From contig CP051234.1 in assembly GCA_017792465.1 (NCBI GenBank), positions 3,504,501-3,568,500 on the forward strand: a DNA stretch of 64,000 nt, written 5' to 3'. The notes beneath the pieces are model-generated. The model had not been told where the DNA came from. It saw only the letters and a program-made list of their open reading frames with translations, and did not search any database. Made by a program: the position numbers and the translations under genes. Source of the stretch: Filomicrobium sp. (GTDB lineage Bacteria; Pseudomonadota; Alphaproteobacteria; Rhizobiales; Hyphomicrobiaceae). Below are positions 55,440-63,968 of the stretch, piece by piece. Each line of letters begins with the position of its first letter. The first letter of the stretch is position 1.

Positions 55440-56716
55440 TGATCTAATCCCTCTTGATCTGACCGATCCCCGCTGAAGGGTCTAATTGCGAAGATTGCTC
55501 CGGCCAGCAGACAGAGGCCGCTCGCGAGACCAAAGCACATCGCGTAACCGAGTTCCTGCGCAACGCTGGCTCCGCTGAAACCGGCGAACGCAGCGATCAG
55601 TGCATCGGCGGATTGGAAGAGCGTAAAATCAACGCCTGCCTGCTTGAGTGACGACAAGCCCATCAGGAGCGAGTAAAGGGCAACAAACGTGGCCGCCATC
55701 AATGCCGTTTTGGCTAGTCCGAGCGATGCCAATACACTGAACGGCGACGGCCCGTAATGCGCGGCAATTGCGAGTCCCGCTAGTACGATTGCCTGCAGCG
55801 CAACGAACAGCGCGAGGCTCTTCCAGGAGCCAAGGTAGCGCACCCCTAAGCCTCCGACGGCCGTACCGAACAGGCCGACGGCGATCCCGCCAATGCCATT
55901 GAGAATGCCGATCGTCCCGATATCGACGCCTTGGTCGACAAGAAAAGGCCCAACCAGACCTTGAGCAAGCCGGGGACCAATCTGGACAAGTACGACGACG
56001 ATCAGTCCGAACCAGACGGCACGCCGGTTGAGGGCAAATCGCAGGCTGGGCCGATGCTGATCGCGCGTCTTGGCGGGTTTAGGTGTCGGTTCGGCAGTCG
56101 CGGCAAATGGCACCGTCAGGAGGATGAGAAGCGCGAAGAGGAAGACGATTCCTGGAAGCCATCCCCATTGTCCAACAAGGTACAGGAATAATCCGCCGCC
56201 GATGGCCATACCCGTATAGCCACCACCAATCTGGGCTGTATTTCCCCAGCCACGATCCTTTGGCGAAAGCTGCTCAATCGCGAAGGCATCGCAGCCAATG
56301 TCAACGCTCGCGGAGGCGACTGCAACCAAGATCAAGGCTGCAAAGAACAAGGCAGAGCCATCCGCCCCTGTTAGCGCAAGAACAATCAAGCCGGCGGCGG
56401 CGATCGTTTGTCCGAACAAGACCACATGATGCGTTCGTCTGTTTCCCGCCGTGGGAAGACGATATCGCTCAACAGCCGGGGCCCAAAGGAACTTGATAGC
56501 CCATGGAACCATCAAGAAAGAAACGAGGCCTATCGTATCGAGCGCCACGCCGTTGGCTCGCATCAACGTCGGGACTGCGATGAACGTCAGTCCGCCAACA
56601 ACTGACTGTACGATGTAAATACCGCCAATCGCAGACAGCACCTGCCAAAGGGCAAGTGCCGAGGTGCGATTGCGGCCTGTGGCAGCTGCTGGGGACCAAG
56701 ACGTCTCGACGCCCAT
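55436..56716 (-). CDS. MFS importer of the RhtX/FptX/YbtX siderophore group
   Basis: A 426-residue transporter with 12 helices. The first helices read GGIYIVQSVVGGLTFIAVP and then LDTIGLVSFLMVPWAIKFLW with APAVERYR, the typical opening of the RhtX/FptX inner-membrane siderophore importers; SASVDIGCDAFAIEQLSP follows in helix 5. Such proteins carry a whole ferric-siderophore across the inner membrane without an ABC system. It starts five bases after the receptor gene's stop. The ligand is unknown. Confidence 0.85.
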   Translation of the reverse strand: MGVETSWSPAAATGRNRTSALALWQVLSAIGGIYIVQSVVGGLTFIAVPTLMRANGVALDTIGLVSFLMVPWAIKFLWAPAVERYRLPTAGNRRTHHVVLFGQTIAAAGLIVLALTGADGSALFFAALILVAVASASVDIGCDAFAIEQLSPKDRGWGNTAQIGGGYTGMAIGGGLFLYLVGQWGWLPGIVFLFALLILLTVPFAATAEPTPKPAKTRDQHRPSLRFALNRRAVWFGLIVVVLVQIGPRLAQGLVGPFLVDQGVDIGTIGILNGIGGIAVGLFGTAVGGLGVRYLGSWKSLALFVALQAIVLAGLAIAAHYGPSPFSVLASLGLAKTALMAATFVALYSLLMGLSSLKQAGVDFTLFQSADALIAAFAGFSGASVAQELGYAMCFGLASGLCLLAGAIFAIRPFSGDRSDQEGLDQ

Positions 56717-56721
56717 AATCT

Positions 56722-58761
56722 TCAGAAGTCCATCTTGAGCTTAGCGCCGACCACACGTCCTTCGCCAATGGTGCTTAGGATCGTTGTTCCCTGAGCGTAG
56801 CTATAGGTGCGAAAGGCTTCGTCGGTGAGATTATTGCCAAACACCGTCAGTTTGGCTTCATCTGCGACGCCGATTTCCAATGCGGCATCGAATAGAAAGT
56901 AGCCTTCTTGAGACAGGGTATTGGCTTCGTTGAAATAGGTCTCGCCGGTGTAGGACATGCTGCCCTGCAGGGCGACCGGGCCAGGAAAGTAGTTCTGTTC
57001 AAAGACGTAGCGGGCTTGGAGTGATCCAGTGAGATCAGGGGCATAAGGCAGGCGATTGCCGTCATAGTTCACGCCTGCGTCGGTGAAGTCTTCGAAGATC
57101 GAACGCCCATAGGTGATGTTGCCTGCAAACGAGAGCTGACGGGTCGCCTGCCAGTTCGCTTCAGCTTCGACACCTGTGCTTGAAGTTTCTGCTGCGTTTT
57201 GGATGACCTGGAATGGCACGATACCGACGTAGATCTGCTTGTCGGTCGCATTGATCCGGTAGCCTGCAAGGGAGTAAGAAAAATCACCGCCAGCAAGGCT
57301 ACCGCGCATCCCGACTTCGTAATTAATGGCATTTTCCGGATCGTAGGGCGCCTGGTCTGCAGCGCTTGTTACGGCATGATTGAAGCCGCCGGGCTTGTAG
57401 CCCTTTGCGACCTGACCATAGATCCGAAGGTTCGGCGCGACCTGGAAACCGACTGCTGCCTTTGGCTGCAAACTTGTGAAATCTGCGGAGTTCTCAAACC
57501 CATAAGGTACATAGAAAGGCGGGAAATTCAGGTTCTGCCGATAGTCGATCTCAGCTTTGTCGTAGGCGTAGCGCAGTCCTGCGGTCAAATCGATAACAGG
57601 CGACACGTGCCAGGTTGCTTCGCCGAATACGGCCGCCGTTTGAGTATCGACATTGTTTACCGCGCTTAGATAAACGGTTTCGCGGGTAAACTCGTCGGAC
57701 TGCAAATAAACGCCCAGCACACCATCCAGGCGTTCGCCGTCAAAAGCGAGCCGTAGTTCTTCGGACCATGTTCGTTTGCTTTCTGGAAAATCGTAGCCAG
57801 AAACCTGGCGCGCCATATCCAGATCCTGGAATGCGGTCGTGCTCGAGAGTGTGAAATTGTCGAACCGGTAATTCCAAGCCAATGCGGATGTTGTCGTCTT
57901 GCGATCGAGTTGGCCAGATGGGCCTTGCAGGAAGCTGTGATAGGCTCTCTCTTTGATCAGGTCGTCGAAGAGGTAGACTTCCTCGCCGGTCTCCGTTTGG
58001 TCATGGGCGATTTGGAACGTTGCGTCGAACGGCCCGCCGGTTGGCGCATAGCGTAAACGCAAGCTGCCGTTTTTGAACTTGCCTTCATCGATTCCATCAG
58101 TGCCCGTATCGACATCGTCGATCTGCCCGAAATCTCTGGCGAGACGACCGGTCAGGTCGACATAAAAAGTACCTGGGACTACTGCAGCAGTGGCAGCAAT
58201 GTCGAGGCTGGCTTTCTTGTTTGTTCCGGTCGCCTCGACGGATGCGGTCGTGGTTTCGGGACGCTTTGTAATGATGTTCAAAACACCCGCATAAGCGTTG
58301 CGGCCGTAGAGCGTTCCTTGCGGTCCTCGCAGAAACTCCACGCGCTCGACGTTGATGAGGTCTTGCGTCAAGAAAGCTTCACTCTGGGGGACGCCGTCCA
58401 CGTAAACCTGAACGGATGGACTGTAAAAGTCCGTCGAGGAAACTCCCCGAACAGTGAAGGATGAATAGGCGCGGTTGCCGCGTGTGCGGATCACAAGGCC
58501 CGGGAACACCTTTTCGAGCTCGGCTACCTTGGTGACGCCTGCTTGACTGATCTGCTCTCCCGTTCTCACGGAAACACTTGCATCGATCTTGCCGAGTTCC
58601 TGCTCTCGCTTGTTTGCCGTAATGACAATACCTTCAAGCGAAATCGTTTCCTGGGCCCCCTGCGCCATAGACGCTATTGGCGTCATAGCCAAGCTCAGTG
58701 TGCCAATGGTTACGGCCAAGAGGCCAGTTCCGAAGATGTCTTTATCGTTTTGAATGCTCAA
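56722..58761 (-). CDS. TonB-dependent outer membrane receptor (FyuA-like)
   Basis: About 679 residues. A signal peptide (LLAVTIGTLSLAMTPIASMAQ) is followed by a TonB box region (ISLEGIVITANKREQ), a plug domain with VRGVSSTDFYSPSVQVYVDG and VEFLRGPQGTLYGRNAYAGV, and a 22-strand barrel ending in the aromatic-terminated KLKMDF. The start is a TTG at 58761 with GGAGG five bases upstream; the open frame runs nine codons further. The form is near the FyuA/pesticin and related siderophore receptors. First gene of the operon; divergent from the AraC regulator with about 160 bases between. Confidence 0.92.
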   Translation of the reverse strand: MSIQNDKDIFGTGLLAVTIGTLSLAMTPIASMAQGAQETISLEGIVITANKREQELGKIDASVSVRTGEQISQAGVTKVAELEKVFPGLVIRTRGNRAYSSFTVRGVSSTDFYSPSVQVYVDGVPQSEAFLTQDLINVERVEFLRGPQGTLYGRNAYAGVLNIITKRPETTTASVEATGTNKKASLDIAATAAVVPGTFYVDLTGRLARDFGQIDDVDTGTDGIDEGKFKNGSLRLRYAPTGGPFDATFQIAHDQTETGEEVYLFDDLIKERAYHSFLQGPSGQLDRKTTTSALAWNYRFDNFTLSSTTAFQDLDMARQVSGYDFPESKRTWSEELRLAFDGERLDGVLGVYLQSDEFTRETVYLSAVNNVDTQTAAVFGEATWHVSPVIDLTAGLRYAYDKAEIDYRQNLNFPPFYVPYGFENSADFTSLQPKAAVGFQVAPNLRIYGQVAKGYKPGGFNHAVTSAADQAPYDPENAINYEVGMRGSLAGGDFSYSLAGYRINATDKQIYVGIVPFQVIQNAAETSSTGVEAEANWQATRQLSFAGNITYGRSIFEDFTDAGVNYDGNRLPYAPDLTGSLQARYVFEQNYFPGPVALQGSMSYTGETYFNEANTLSQEGYFLFDAALEIGVADEAKLTVFGNNLTDEAFRTYSYAQGTTILSTIGEGRVVGAKLKMDF

Positions 58762-58817
58762 CTCAGCCTCCGCGCGATCGCCACGCAAGAGGTGGTTGAC
58801 CGCATACCTTCCATATT

Positions 58818-58840
58818 GTTTACAAAACGAGTAAAGTTTT
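58818..58840. promoter_or_regulatory. palindromic operator candidate between receptor and regulator genes
   Basis: Two overlapping inverted repeats: GTTTAC-N7-GTAAAG (58818-58836, one mismatch) and AAAAC-N7-GTTTT (58824-58840). They lie in the divergent promoter region, 57 bases before the receptor start and 80 before the regulator. This is a good place for the regulator or an iron sensor to bind, but no known consensus is matched. Confidence 0.4.
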
Positions 58841-58919
58841 CAGGCGCCGCGTGCTATCGGTATGCGGGCGGCTTTTTTGGGAATCGGTGCGCCTAAGACA
58901 TTCAATCGGTGGCTGTGAC

Positions 58920-59873
58920 ATGGACGGCACATATCACGATACGATTTCTCACCCTGCGACCCAGTGGCTCGGCGAGGAACGCGAAGTTTGCGATGGTATC
59001 CGGGCGCGAACGCGTGTCGAGCAACTTGGTGCAGACATCACTGTTGCAGTGGTGGAGGCTCAGACGACGAAGGACGTCGTGTACGGCGAACAGGGACCGC
59101 CGACCGTATGCATTGCGGTCTACCTTACAGGTCGGGGGCGGGCTTCACTTGAAACCTCCGATGCAATCGAAATCCTGCCGGGCACCGTGGTGTTGTTCAT
59201 GAGCGACAAGCCTATCGGGGGGCAACATTGGCACGATGGGGGCCAGAAGCTGAGCGTCGTTGACGTGCGCTTTCGGCGTGAGCTTTTCGATCGTGTCGGT
59301 GGCGTCACCGCGGCGCGGCTTTCGCAAGAGCTCTATAGCGGGCCAAGCATACCCGAGAAGGGAGCCTTGCTCAGCGCGTTCCAAGGCTCCGCCAAATTGA
59401 TCGAGATTGTTCGGGAGATCCGTAACTGCAGCATTGGTGCACCGCCGACGCGCGAACTCTACCTCACCGCCAAGTCACTTGAGCTGTTGGCTACGACGCT
59501 TTCGGATATCAGCGCAGCCGCCAGCGAAACAATCTCATTGTCGGCTGAAGACCGGCGCAAGATAGCGCTGGCGCGCGAGCTGCTGGAGACCAGATATGAA
59601 GAATCCTGGAGAATTCGCACGCTGGCTTCCGTAGTCGGACTTAGCGAAAAGAAATTGAAAGCGGGCTTTCGGGAAACGATCGGTAACTCCGTTCATGCTT
59701 ATTTGCTGGAAGTGCGCATCAATGCTGCGTGCGCACTGCTGTCAGAAGGCCGGTCCGTCACTGAAGTTGCGCTGTCTTCCGGATTCGGAAATTTAAGCCA
59801 CTTCACCACCATGTTCCGCAAGCTGCGCGGAATGACACCCAGCGAATATAGAAAACGGGCGCAACAGTCTTGA
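58920..59873 (+). CDS. PchR-like AraC-family regulator
   Basis: About 317 residues. The N-terminal half is a ligand-sensing domain of the PchR type (VYLTGRGRASLETSD, FMSDKPIGGQHW). The C-terminal 100 residues have two helix-turn-helix units: IRTLASVVGLSEKKLKAGFRE with the VHAYLLEVRI linker of PchR-like proteins, and SVTEVALSSGFGNLSHFTTM ending in RGMTPSEYRKR. PchR-type proteins bind the ferric siderophore and switch on the receptor gene. The ATG at 58920 is preferred; a GTG at 58851 would add 23 residues without resemblance. It probably controls the divergent uptake operon. Confidence 0.88.
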   Translation: MDGTYHDTISHPATQWLGEEREVCDGIRARTRVEQLGADITVAVVEAQTTKDVVYGEQGPPTVCIAVYLTGRGRASLETSDAIEILPGTVVLFMSDKPIGGQHWHDGGQKLSVVDVRFRRELFDRVGGVTAARLSQELYSGPSIPEKGALLSAFQGSAKLIEIVREIRNCSIGAPPTRELYLTAKSLELLATTLSDISAAASETISLSAEDRRKIALARELLETRYEESWRIRTLASVVGLSEKKLKAGFRETIGNSVHAYLLEVRINAACALLSEGRSVTEVALSSGFGNLSHFTTMFRKLRGMTPSEYRKRAQQS

Positions 59874-60444
59874 GGTTTGCAGCAACACCTAGTGTTGGCT
59901 AGCCCGCGAAGTCGCAGCTTGGCATTGGGCCGTGCCGCGAGAATTGCTTCGCTTGAATATTCAACGTCCAGCTCAGAAGAGCTTTGCCAGTTCTACGCGA
60001 CTGACCTCGCCAATCAATTCCGTTTGCTGGAAATGGCGCAGAGATTGCCGCAAAAAAGCTTTGCGTCGAACTGTATTTGCCGGTCGCGTTGCTATCAGAA
60101 TGCCGAGCGACATGTCTGCATTGGGTCAGCCTTGTCGATTTGGTAGCGCGCCGGGCACGGACGGTCTCCCCTTGAAAGCGGCCAGTTGGGCGGACGAAAG
60201 GTAATACGTCAGCAGCACCACCGATCGCGTCGGTTGGCTTTCAAATCAGTTGAGTCTCTGGTGGGCCAATAACAGACATTACGAGAGTGAGATAAACGAT
60301 CTTGGCCAACACATTTTAAGGAAACGCAGTGTGATGCGAAGCTCGTCTAGGATGAAAAGCTAAGCGCTTGAGAAAAATCAAAGATCAAAGCAATTAAGAT
60401 CGCCAAGCTTCGCCAATAGGTCAACACAGATAAGAAGTTGAACA
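59874..60444. other. non-coding stretch of about 570 bases
   Basis: No gene supported on either strand. A 90-codon open frame at 59877 has no resemblance to a family and no ribosome binding site. There is no sign of an ExbB gene, although an ExbD gene follows at 60778. The stretch is compatible with decayed DNA. Confidence 0.4.
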
Positions 60445-60702
60445 ATGAAGCGGATTTAGTGGCATCGGTCTTGTATGCGTTCGCGGGTTCTTTTGCCCTG
60501 GCGGACGAAAAGCCGTCTGCGGATGAAATTGCCAAGATCAAAGATACGCTCGCGGGCTGGGGATGCGAAGGTGGCAAGTAGGAAAAGGGAATCTGAAGCA
60601 TCGGGCGTTTACGAGATCGACGATGCCAGATGCAAAGATGGCAATGAATATGATTTTAAGCTCGATGGGAACTTCGTGCTGCGCTCGATGCCCCGCGATT
60701 GA
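60445..60702 (+). pseudogene. decayed gene for a small secreted protein (PepSY-like)
   Basis: Pieces in three frames form one small secreted protein: MKRI, then (one base missing) LVASVLYAFAGSFALADEK and PSADEIAKIKDTLAGWGCEG, then a TAG where a Tyr codon is expected, then, after one extra G in the AAAAGGG run, ESEASGVYEIDDARCKDG and NEYDFKLDGNFVLRSMPRD. Joined, it has about 85 residues: signal peptide, helix, two strands and two cysteines, the form of short PepSY-like periplasmic proteins. The two frameshifts and one nonsense change show true decay, not one sequencing error. Confidence 0.7.
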
Positions 60703-60777
60703 TCGGTATTTGGTCTCGGCTATGAACTCAGAATACGGGCAAGTTAGCCGCTTCAGTCTAGCGATACTAAGGCCCAC

Positions 60778-61176
60778 ATGAAACTCAAAGCAGAGCGGCG
60801 GCGCGTGGCTCTTCTCTCGCTAACGCCGCTTATCGACGTCGTGTTTATTGTGCTCGTCTTCTTTCTCCTTACGAGCAAGATCCGGCCTTTCTCCGACTCA
60901 GAGGTGCAGTTAGCGCGGGCGCTGGGAGAGCCTGTCGCGAGCGCCATTCCACACTCGGTTATTGTGCATGCCGATGGTCGACGGTTTGTCCGAGGCATTG
61001 AACGCAGCGCTCATGATTTGCTGGTGTTGTTCGCTGATTGGGCCGGTGATGGCGTAAAACGGATTACGATCGTTGCTGATGGATCTTTGGCGGCGAGGAG
61101 CCTGGTGAAGACGGTAACGCTTGCTAATTCAACAGGGATTCCCAAGGTCAGGATCCTTACGCGCAAGCCCGACTGA
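60778..61176 (+). CDS. ExbD/TolR family biopolymer transport protein without ExbB
   Basis: A 132-residue protein with one N-terminal transmembrane helix (residues 12-32: LLSLTPLIDVVFIVLVFFLLT). The Asp in PLIDVVFI is the proton-carrying residue of ExbD. The C-terminal periplasmic domain follows (HSVIVHADGRRFVRG, VKRITIVADGSLAARSLV). ExbD needs ExbB and TonB; neither is next to it. It could serve the TonB-dependent receptor at 56722 through a partner elsewhere, or be left over from a larger operon. Confidence 0.85.
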   Translation: MKLKAERRRVALLSLTPLIDVVFIVLVFFLLTSKIRPFSDSEVQLARALGEPVASAIPHSVIVHADGRRFVRGIERSAHDLLVLFADWAGDGVKRITIVADGSLAARSLVKTVTLANSTGIPKVRILTRKPD

Positions 61177-61603
61177 CTGCCCGGCCTGCAACATCACTTG
61201 CTGCCAGTTTCCCTATAGAAAGAAATCTTCAGAGCTGGTTTTGCAATAGCATGTGCGGGCATTGCCGACCGAGCAATACCCCGAGCGCCTAAAGGCGCCG
61301 TCAGCGTAAAACCGAGCCATGGGCAGTTCAATTGGATCGCAAGACTTCGTTTGTTGCCTTGCCAGGCAAGAGGTCGACGGTTTTAAACTCGAAGGCAATT
61401 TGATGCGATGAAAGCAGCGGGGGGCAGCTTCTTCATTGGTGGTGATGGCAAAAGTTCCTGATGAATGCTCCTATTTGGGAAGCCTCGCCCACATGCACCA
61501 ACGTACAGTTTCTGCAACCCAATGCGAATGCATAGATCAGCCGACTTCTTGAATTGATAGCGTCGCGTCGATTTTTCGACAATGCGGTGTTTGGCAAAGG
61601 CTG
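61177..61603. other. intergenic region of about 430 bases before the two-component genes
   Basis: No gene supported. A short palindrome GCGCCTAAAGGCGC near 61286 has no T tract. Some short frames (for example near 61400) look weakly coding, but none has a start or family resemblance. The promoter of the sensor kinase gene must be in the right part. Confidence 0.4.
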
Positions 61604-63187
61604 ATGACTCCCTCGTTGCGCGCATTCTTCGCTGTCGGTGCTATTGCTGCGATCTCGGTTTTCGTGCTGGCTGCTGCCGTCACGTTCTGGGCCTTCTCGC
61701 TTGCCGAGCAAAAGCTGGATCGTACGGTTCGCTCTTACGACCAACTTGCGCTGGCAACGAGTATCGAGGCTGAAATCGGCCGGCTTCTCATCGCAGAAGT
61801 GAACGGGATCGTCGATCCCCGTTCGCCACCGCTGTTGCAGGTTGCCCCTGCCGGGATTGAGAACGCCGTTGATGAACTGATCCGGAAGATCAGTCAGGAA
61901 ATCGCTGCCGGTGTCGACGAAGCCGACCGTTCCAAAGAGCGAGAGGAGTTCAAGTCGGCCTATGCCATACGTGCTCTATTTGCCAGCATGCAGCACGGCA
62001 TCGACCGCCAGCGAGCTCTGGTAAGCCGGCTCGATTCCGGTAATGCTGTCCGGTCCTTTATGAGCAGCGTGATTGCGGTTGACTACCGGCATCTTAACCG
62101 CATTGTGAGCGAGGTGACGGCGGACGAGCGCAACGAAGTGCGTGAGCGGTTGGAAGAGATGTCCGTCTTTCGCGTTCGGCTGATGGCTGCGTCTGCGGTG
62201 ATGCTGACGGCAATGTCTTTTGTCGCTCTCATCGCGGCCTATTCCGCCTATCGCATGCTTATGCGACCGCTTGCCAATCTCGGTCGCGGATCGGAAGCCT
62301 TGGGCAAGGGGGACCTTTCCCATCGTATTAGCGAATACGGCCCACCTGAACTGGCGCGTCTGGCGCGCCGCTTCAATGACATGGCTGAGCGGCTTGCGCG
62401 GCAGCAACATCAACTTCAGCAAACCAACGACGCTTTAGAACTAACGGTTGAAGAGCGAACCAAGGAGCTAGAAGACAAGGCCTCACGTCTTGCGGAGATC
62501 GACAGGTCGCGTCGATTGTTTTTCGCGAAGATTGGGCACGAGTTGCGGACGCCGCTGACGGTCTTGATTGGTGAGGCAGATTTAGCATTGAAGCGGAAAG
62601 AGGCGGCCGTCGAGGAGTACCGCCAAGCGCTTTCGTACATCGCCGCAAGCGGAGATTACCTCAAGCGTCGCATCGTCGATCTCATGGCGCTTGCGCGCTC
62701 GGACGACGGCCAGATGCAACTGACCCGCGAGCCCGTCAATCTGGCCGCCTTAGTCAAAGAGTTGCACGCGATTGCCGAGTCATACGCCCGGTTCAGCGAA
62801 GTCGATCTCGATGTCAATTTGGCGGCCAACGATGCAATTTGCACAGGAGATCGCGAGTGGTTGCGGCAAGGCTTGCTTGCTGTCGTCGACAACGCCATCA
62901 AGTTTTCTGCGGCCGGAGGGACCGTTCGAATACAGTTCGCCTCCTCAAGTCACGGAGGAACGGCATCGATCTGGGTTGACGATCAAGGGCCAGGGGTGCC
63001 TGAGGAAGATTTGGCAAGGCTGTTTGATCCTTACTTTCAATCTGAAGCGGGGCGCACCCGATCGGGTACTGGACTTGGTCTGGCGGTGGCCAAATGGGTT
63101 GCAGAACAGCACGGAGGCGATGTCCTTGCCGAGAACCTTGATCCGAACGGTTTGAGGGTGCGTATGGAGCTGCCGCTAGCGCCATGA
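61604..63187 (+). CDS. membrane sensor histidine kinase
   Basis: A 527-residue sensor: an N-terminal helix (residues 7-34), a periplasmic domain of about 160 residues, a second helix (about 196-222), a HAMP linker (RPLANLGRGSEALGKGDLS), a coiled coil, and the transmitter. The phosphorylated His is His312 in KIGHELRTPLT. The N box is VVDNAIKFSAAGG; G1 is VDDQGPGVPEEDL and G2 is GRTRSGTGLGLAVAKW. The periplasmic domain has no recognised family, so the signal is unknown. The stop overlaps the response regulator start by four bases. The order kinase then regulator is less common. Confidence 0.93.
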   Translation: MTPSLRAFFAVGAIAAISVFVLAAAVTFWAFSLAEQKLDRTVRSYDQLALATSIEAEIGRLLIAEVNGIVDPRSPPLLQVAPAGIENAVDELIRKISQEIAAGVDEADRSKEREEFKSAYAIRALFASMQHGIDRQRALVSRLDSGNAVRSFMSSVIAVDYRHLNRIVSEVTADERNEVRERLEEMSVFRVRLMAASAVMLTAMSFVALIAAYSAYRMLMRPLANLGRGSEALGKGDLSHRISEYGPPELARLARRFNDMAERLARQQHQLQQTNDALELTVEERTKELEDKASRLAEIDRSRRLFFAKIGHELRTPLTVLIGEADLALKRKEAAVEEYRQALSYIAASGDYLKRRIVDLMALARSDDGQMQLTREPVNLAALVKELHAIAESYARFSEVDLDVNLAANDAICTGDREWLRQGLLAVVDNAIKFSAAGGTVRIQFASSSHGGTASIWVDDQGPGVPEEDLARLFDPYFQSEAGRTRSGTGLGLAVAKWVAEQHGGDVLAENLDPNGLRVRMELPLAP

Positions 63188-63852
63188 AGATCCTGATCGT
63201 AGAAGACGATACCGGCATTGGGCGTTTCTTGAGGAACGGCCTGCTCGCAAATGGGCTAGAGGTTGATTGGTTGCCGTCTGGTGCTTTGGTGAAACAGCGG
63301 CTTGCTTCTGGCGAATATGCTGCGGTTGTCCTCGATTTGATGCTGCCGGACGCCGATGGTTTTGCTTTGAGCCAGGAGATCCGCGCTGCGGGAATCACGA
63401 CGCCGATCTGCATCCTGACTGCGCGCGACAGTTTGGAAGACAAGCTTGAAGGCTTTCGCGCAGGTGCAGATGATTATCTCACTAAACCGTTTTCAATCGA
63501 CGAACTGATCGCCAGACTCCGGGCAATGATGCGCCGTGATGCTGGTACGCTTAGCCCTCCCTTGATTCAGCTTGGTAACGTTACAATCGATCTGCTGGCT
63601 CACGAGGTGCGCGTGGGTGCAGATGCGGTCGATTTTACGCCGCGTGAGTTCAGCGTGTTGCTGTTTCTTGCCCGACATTCTGGCCAGGTTGTCTCTCGCG
63701 AACGCATTCTGCAGGCGGCTTGGGGCATGGACGCGGATGTGACTCTCAATACGGTGGACGTTTACATCGGGTATCTGCGGCGCAAACTCAAAGTAAAAGG
63801 CATCGAGGGAACAATCGCGACGGTACGCGGGATCGGCTTCAAATTCTCCTGA
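63184..63852 (+). CDS. OmpR-family response regulator
   Basis: A 222-residue regulator. The receiver has the acidic pair in VEDDTG, the phospho-acceptor Asp51 in VLDLMLPDADG, Thr in ILTARD and Lys in YLTKPFSI. The C-terminal winged helix has FTPREFSVLLFLARHSGQVV and VDVYIGYLRRKLKVK. It is coupled to the upstream kinase gene. A set of regularly spaced repeats lies about 90 bases after its stop and may be its binding site for the next gene. Confidence 0.95.
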   Translation: MKILIVEDDTGIGRFLRNGLLANGLEVDWLPSGALVKQRLASGEYAAVVLDLMLPDADGFALSQEIRAAGITTPICILTARDSLEDKLEGFRAGADDYLTKPFSIDELIARLRAMMRRDAGTLSPPLIQLGNVTIDLLAHEVRVGADAVDFTPREFSVLLFLARHSGQVVSRERILQAAWGMDADVTLNTVDVYIGYLRRKLKVKGIEGTIATVRGIGFKFS

Positions 63853-63939
63853 TTGTTAGACCATTTCATCGCAGTGCCCCTAGTCGCTTGTTCCGTCAAC
63901 TTTTTCTCAAGCACGAAAGTACAGGTCTTTATAAGTCTT

Positions 63940-63968
63940 TTCTCAGACTTCTCTCAGGACGTTCTCAT
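63940..63968 (+). promoter_or_regulatory. three TTCTCA-like direct repeats at 11-base spacing
   Basis: TTCTCAG at 63940, CTCTCAG at 63951 and TTCTCAT at 63962 are exactly 11 bases apart; another TTCTCA is at 63904. OmpR-type regulators bind direct repeats at this helical spacing. An ATG at 63981 (opening MTLPQG) could be the start of the target gene, which leaves the window. Confidence 0.5.

Noticed and set aside
60085-60204. Frame reading MSALGQPCRFGSAPGTDG, similar to short rhizobial hypothetical proteins
   Set aside because: Such short MSALG-type frames are commonly over-predicted from non-coding repeats; there is no further support here.
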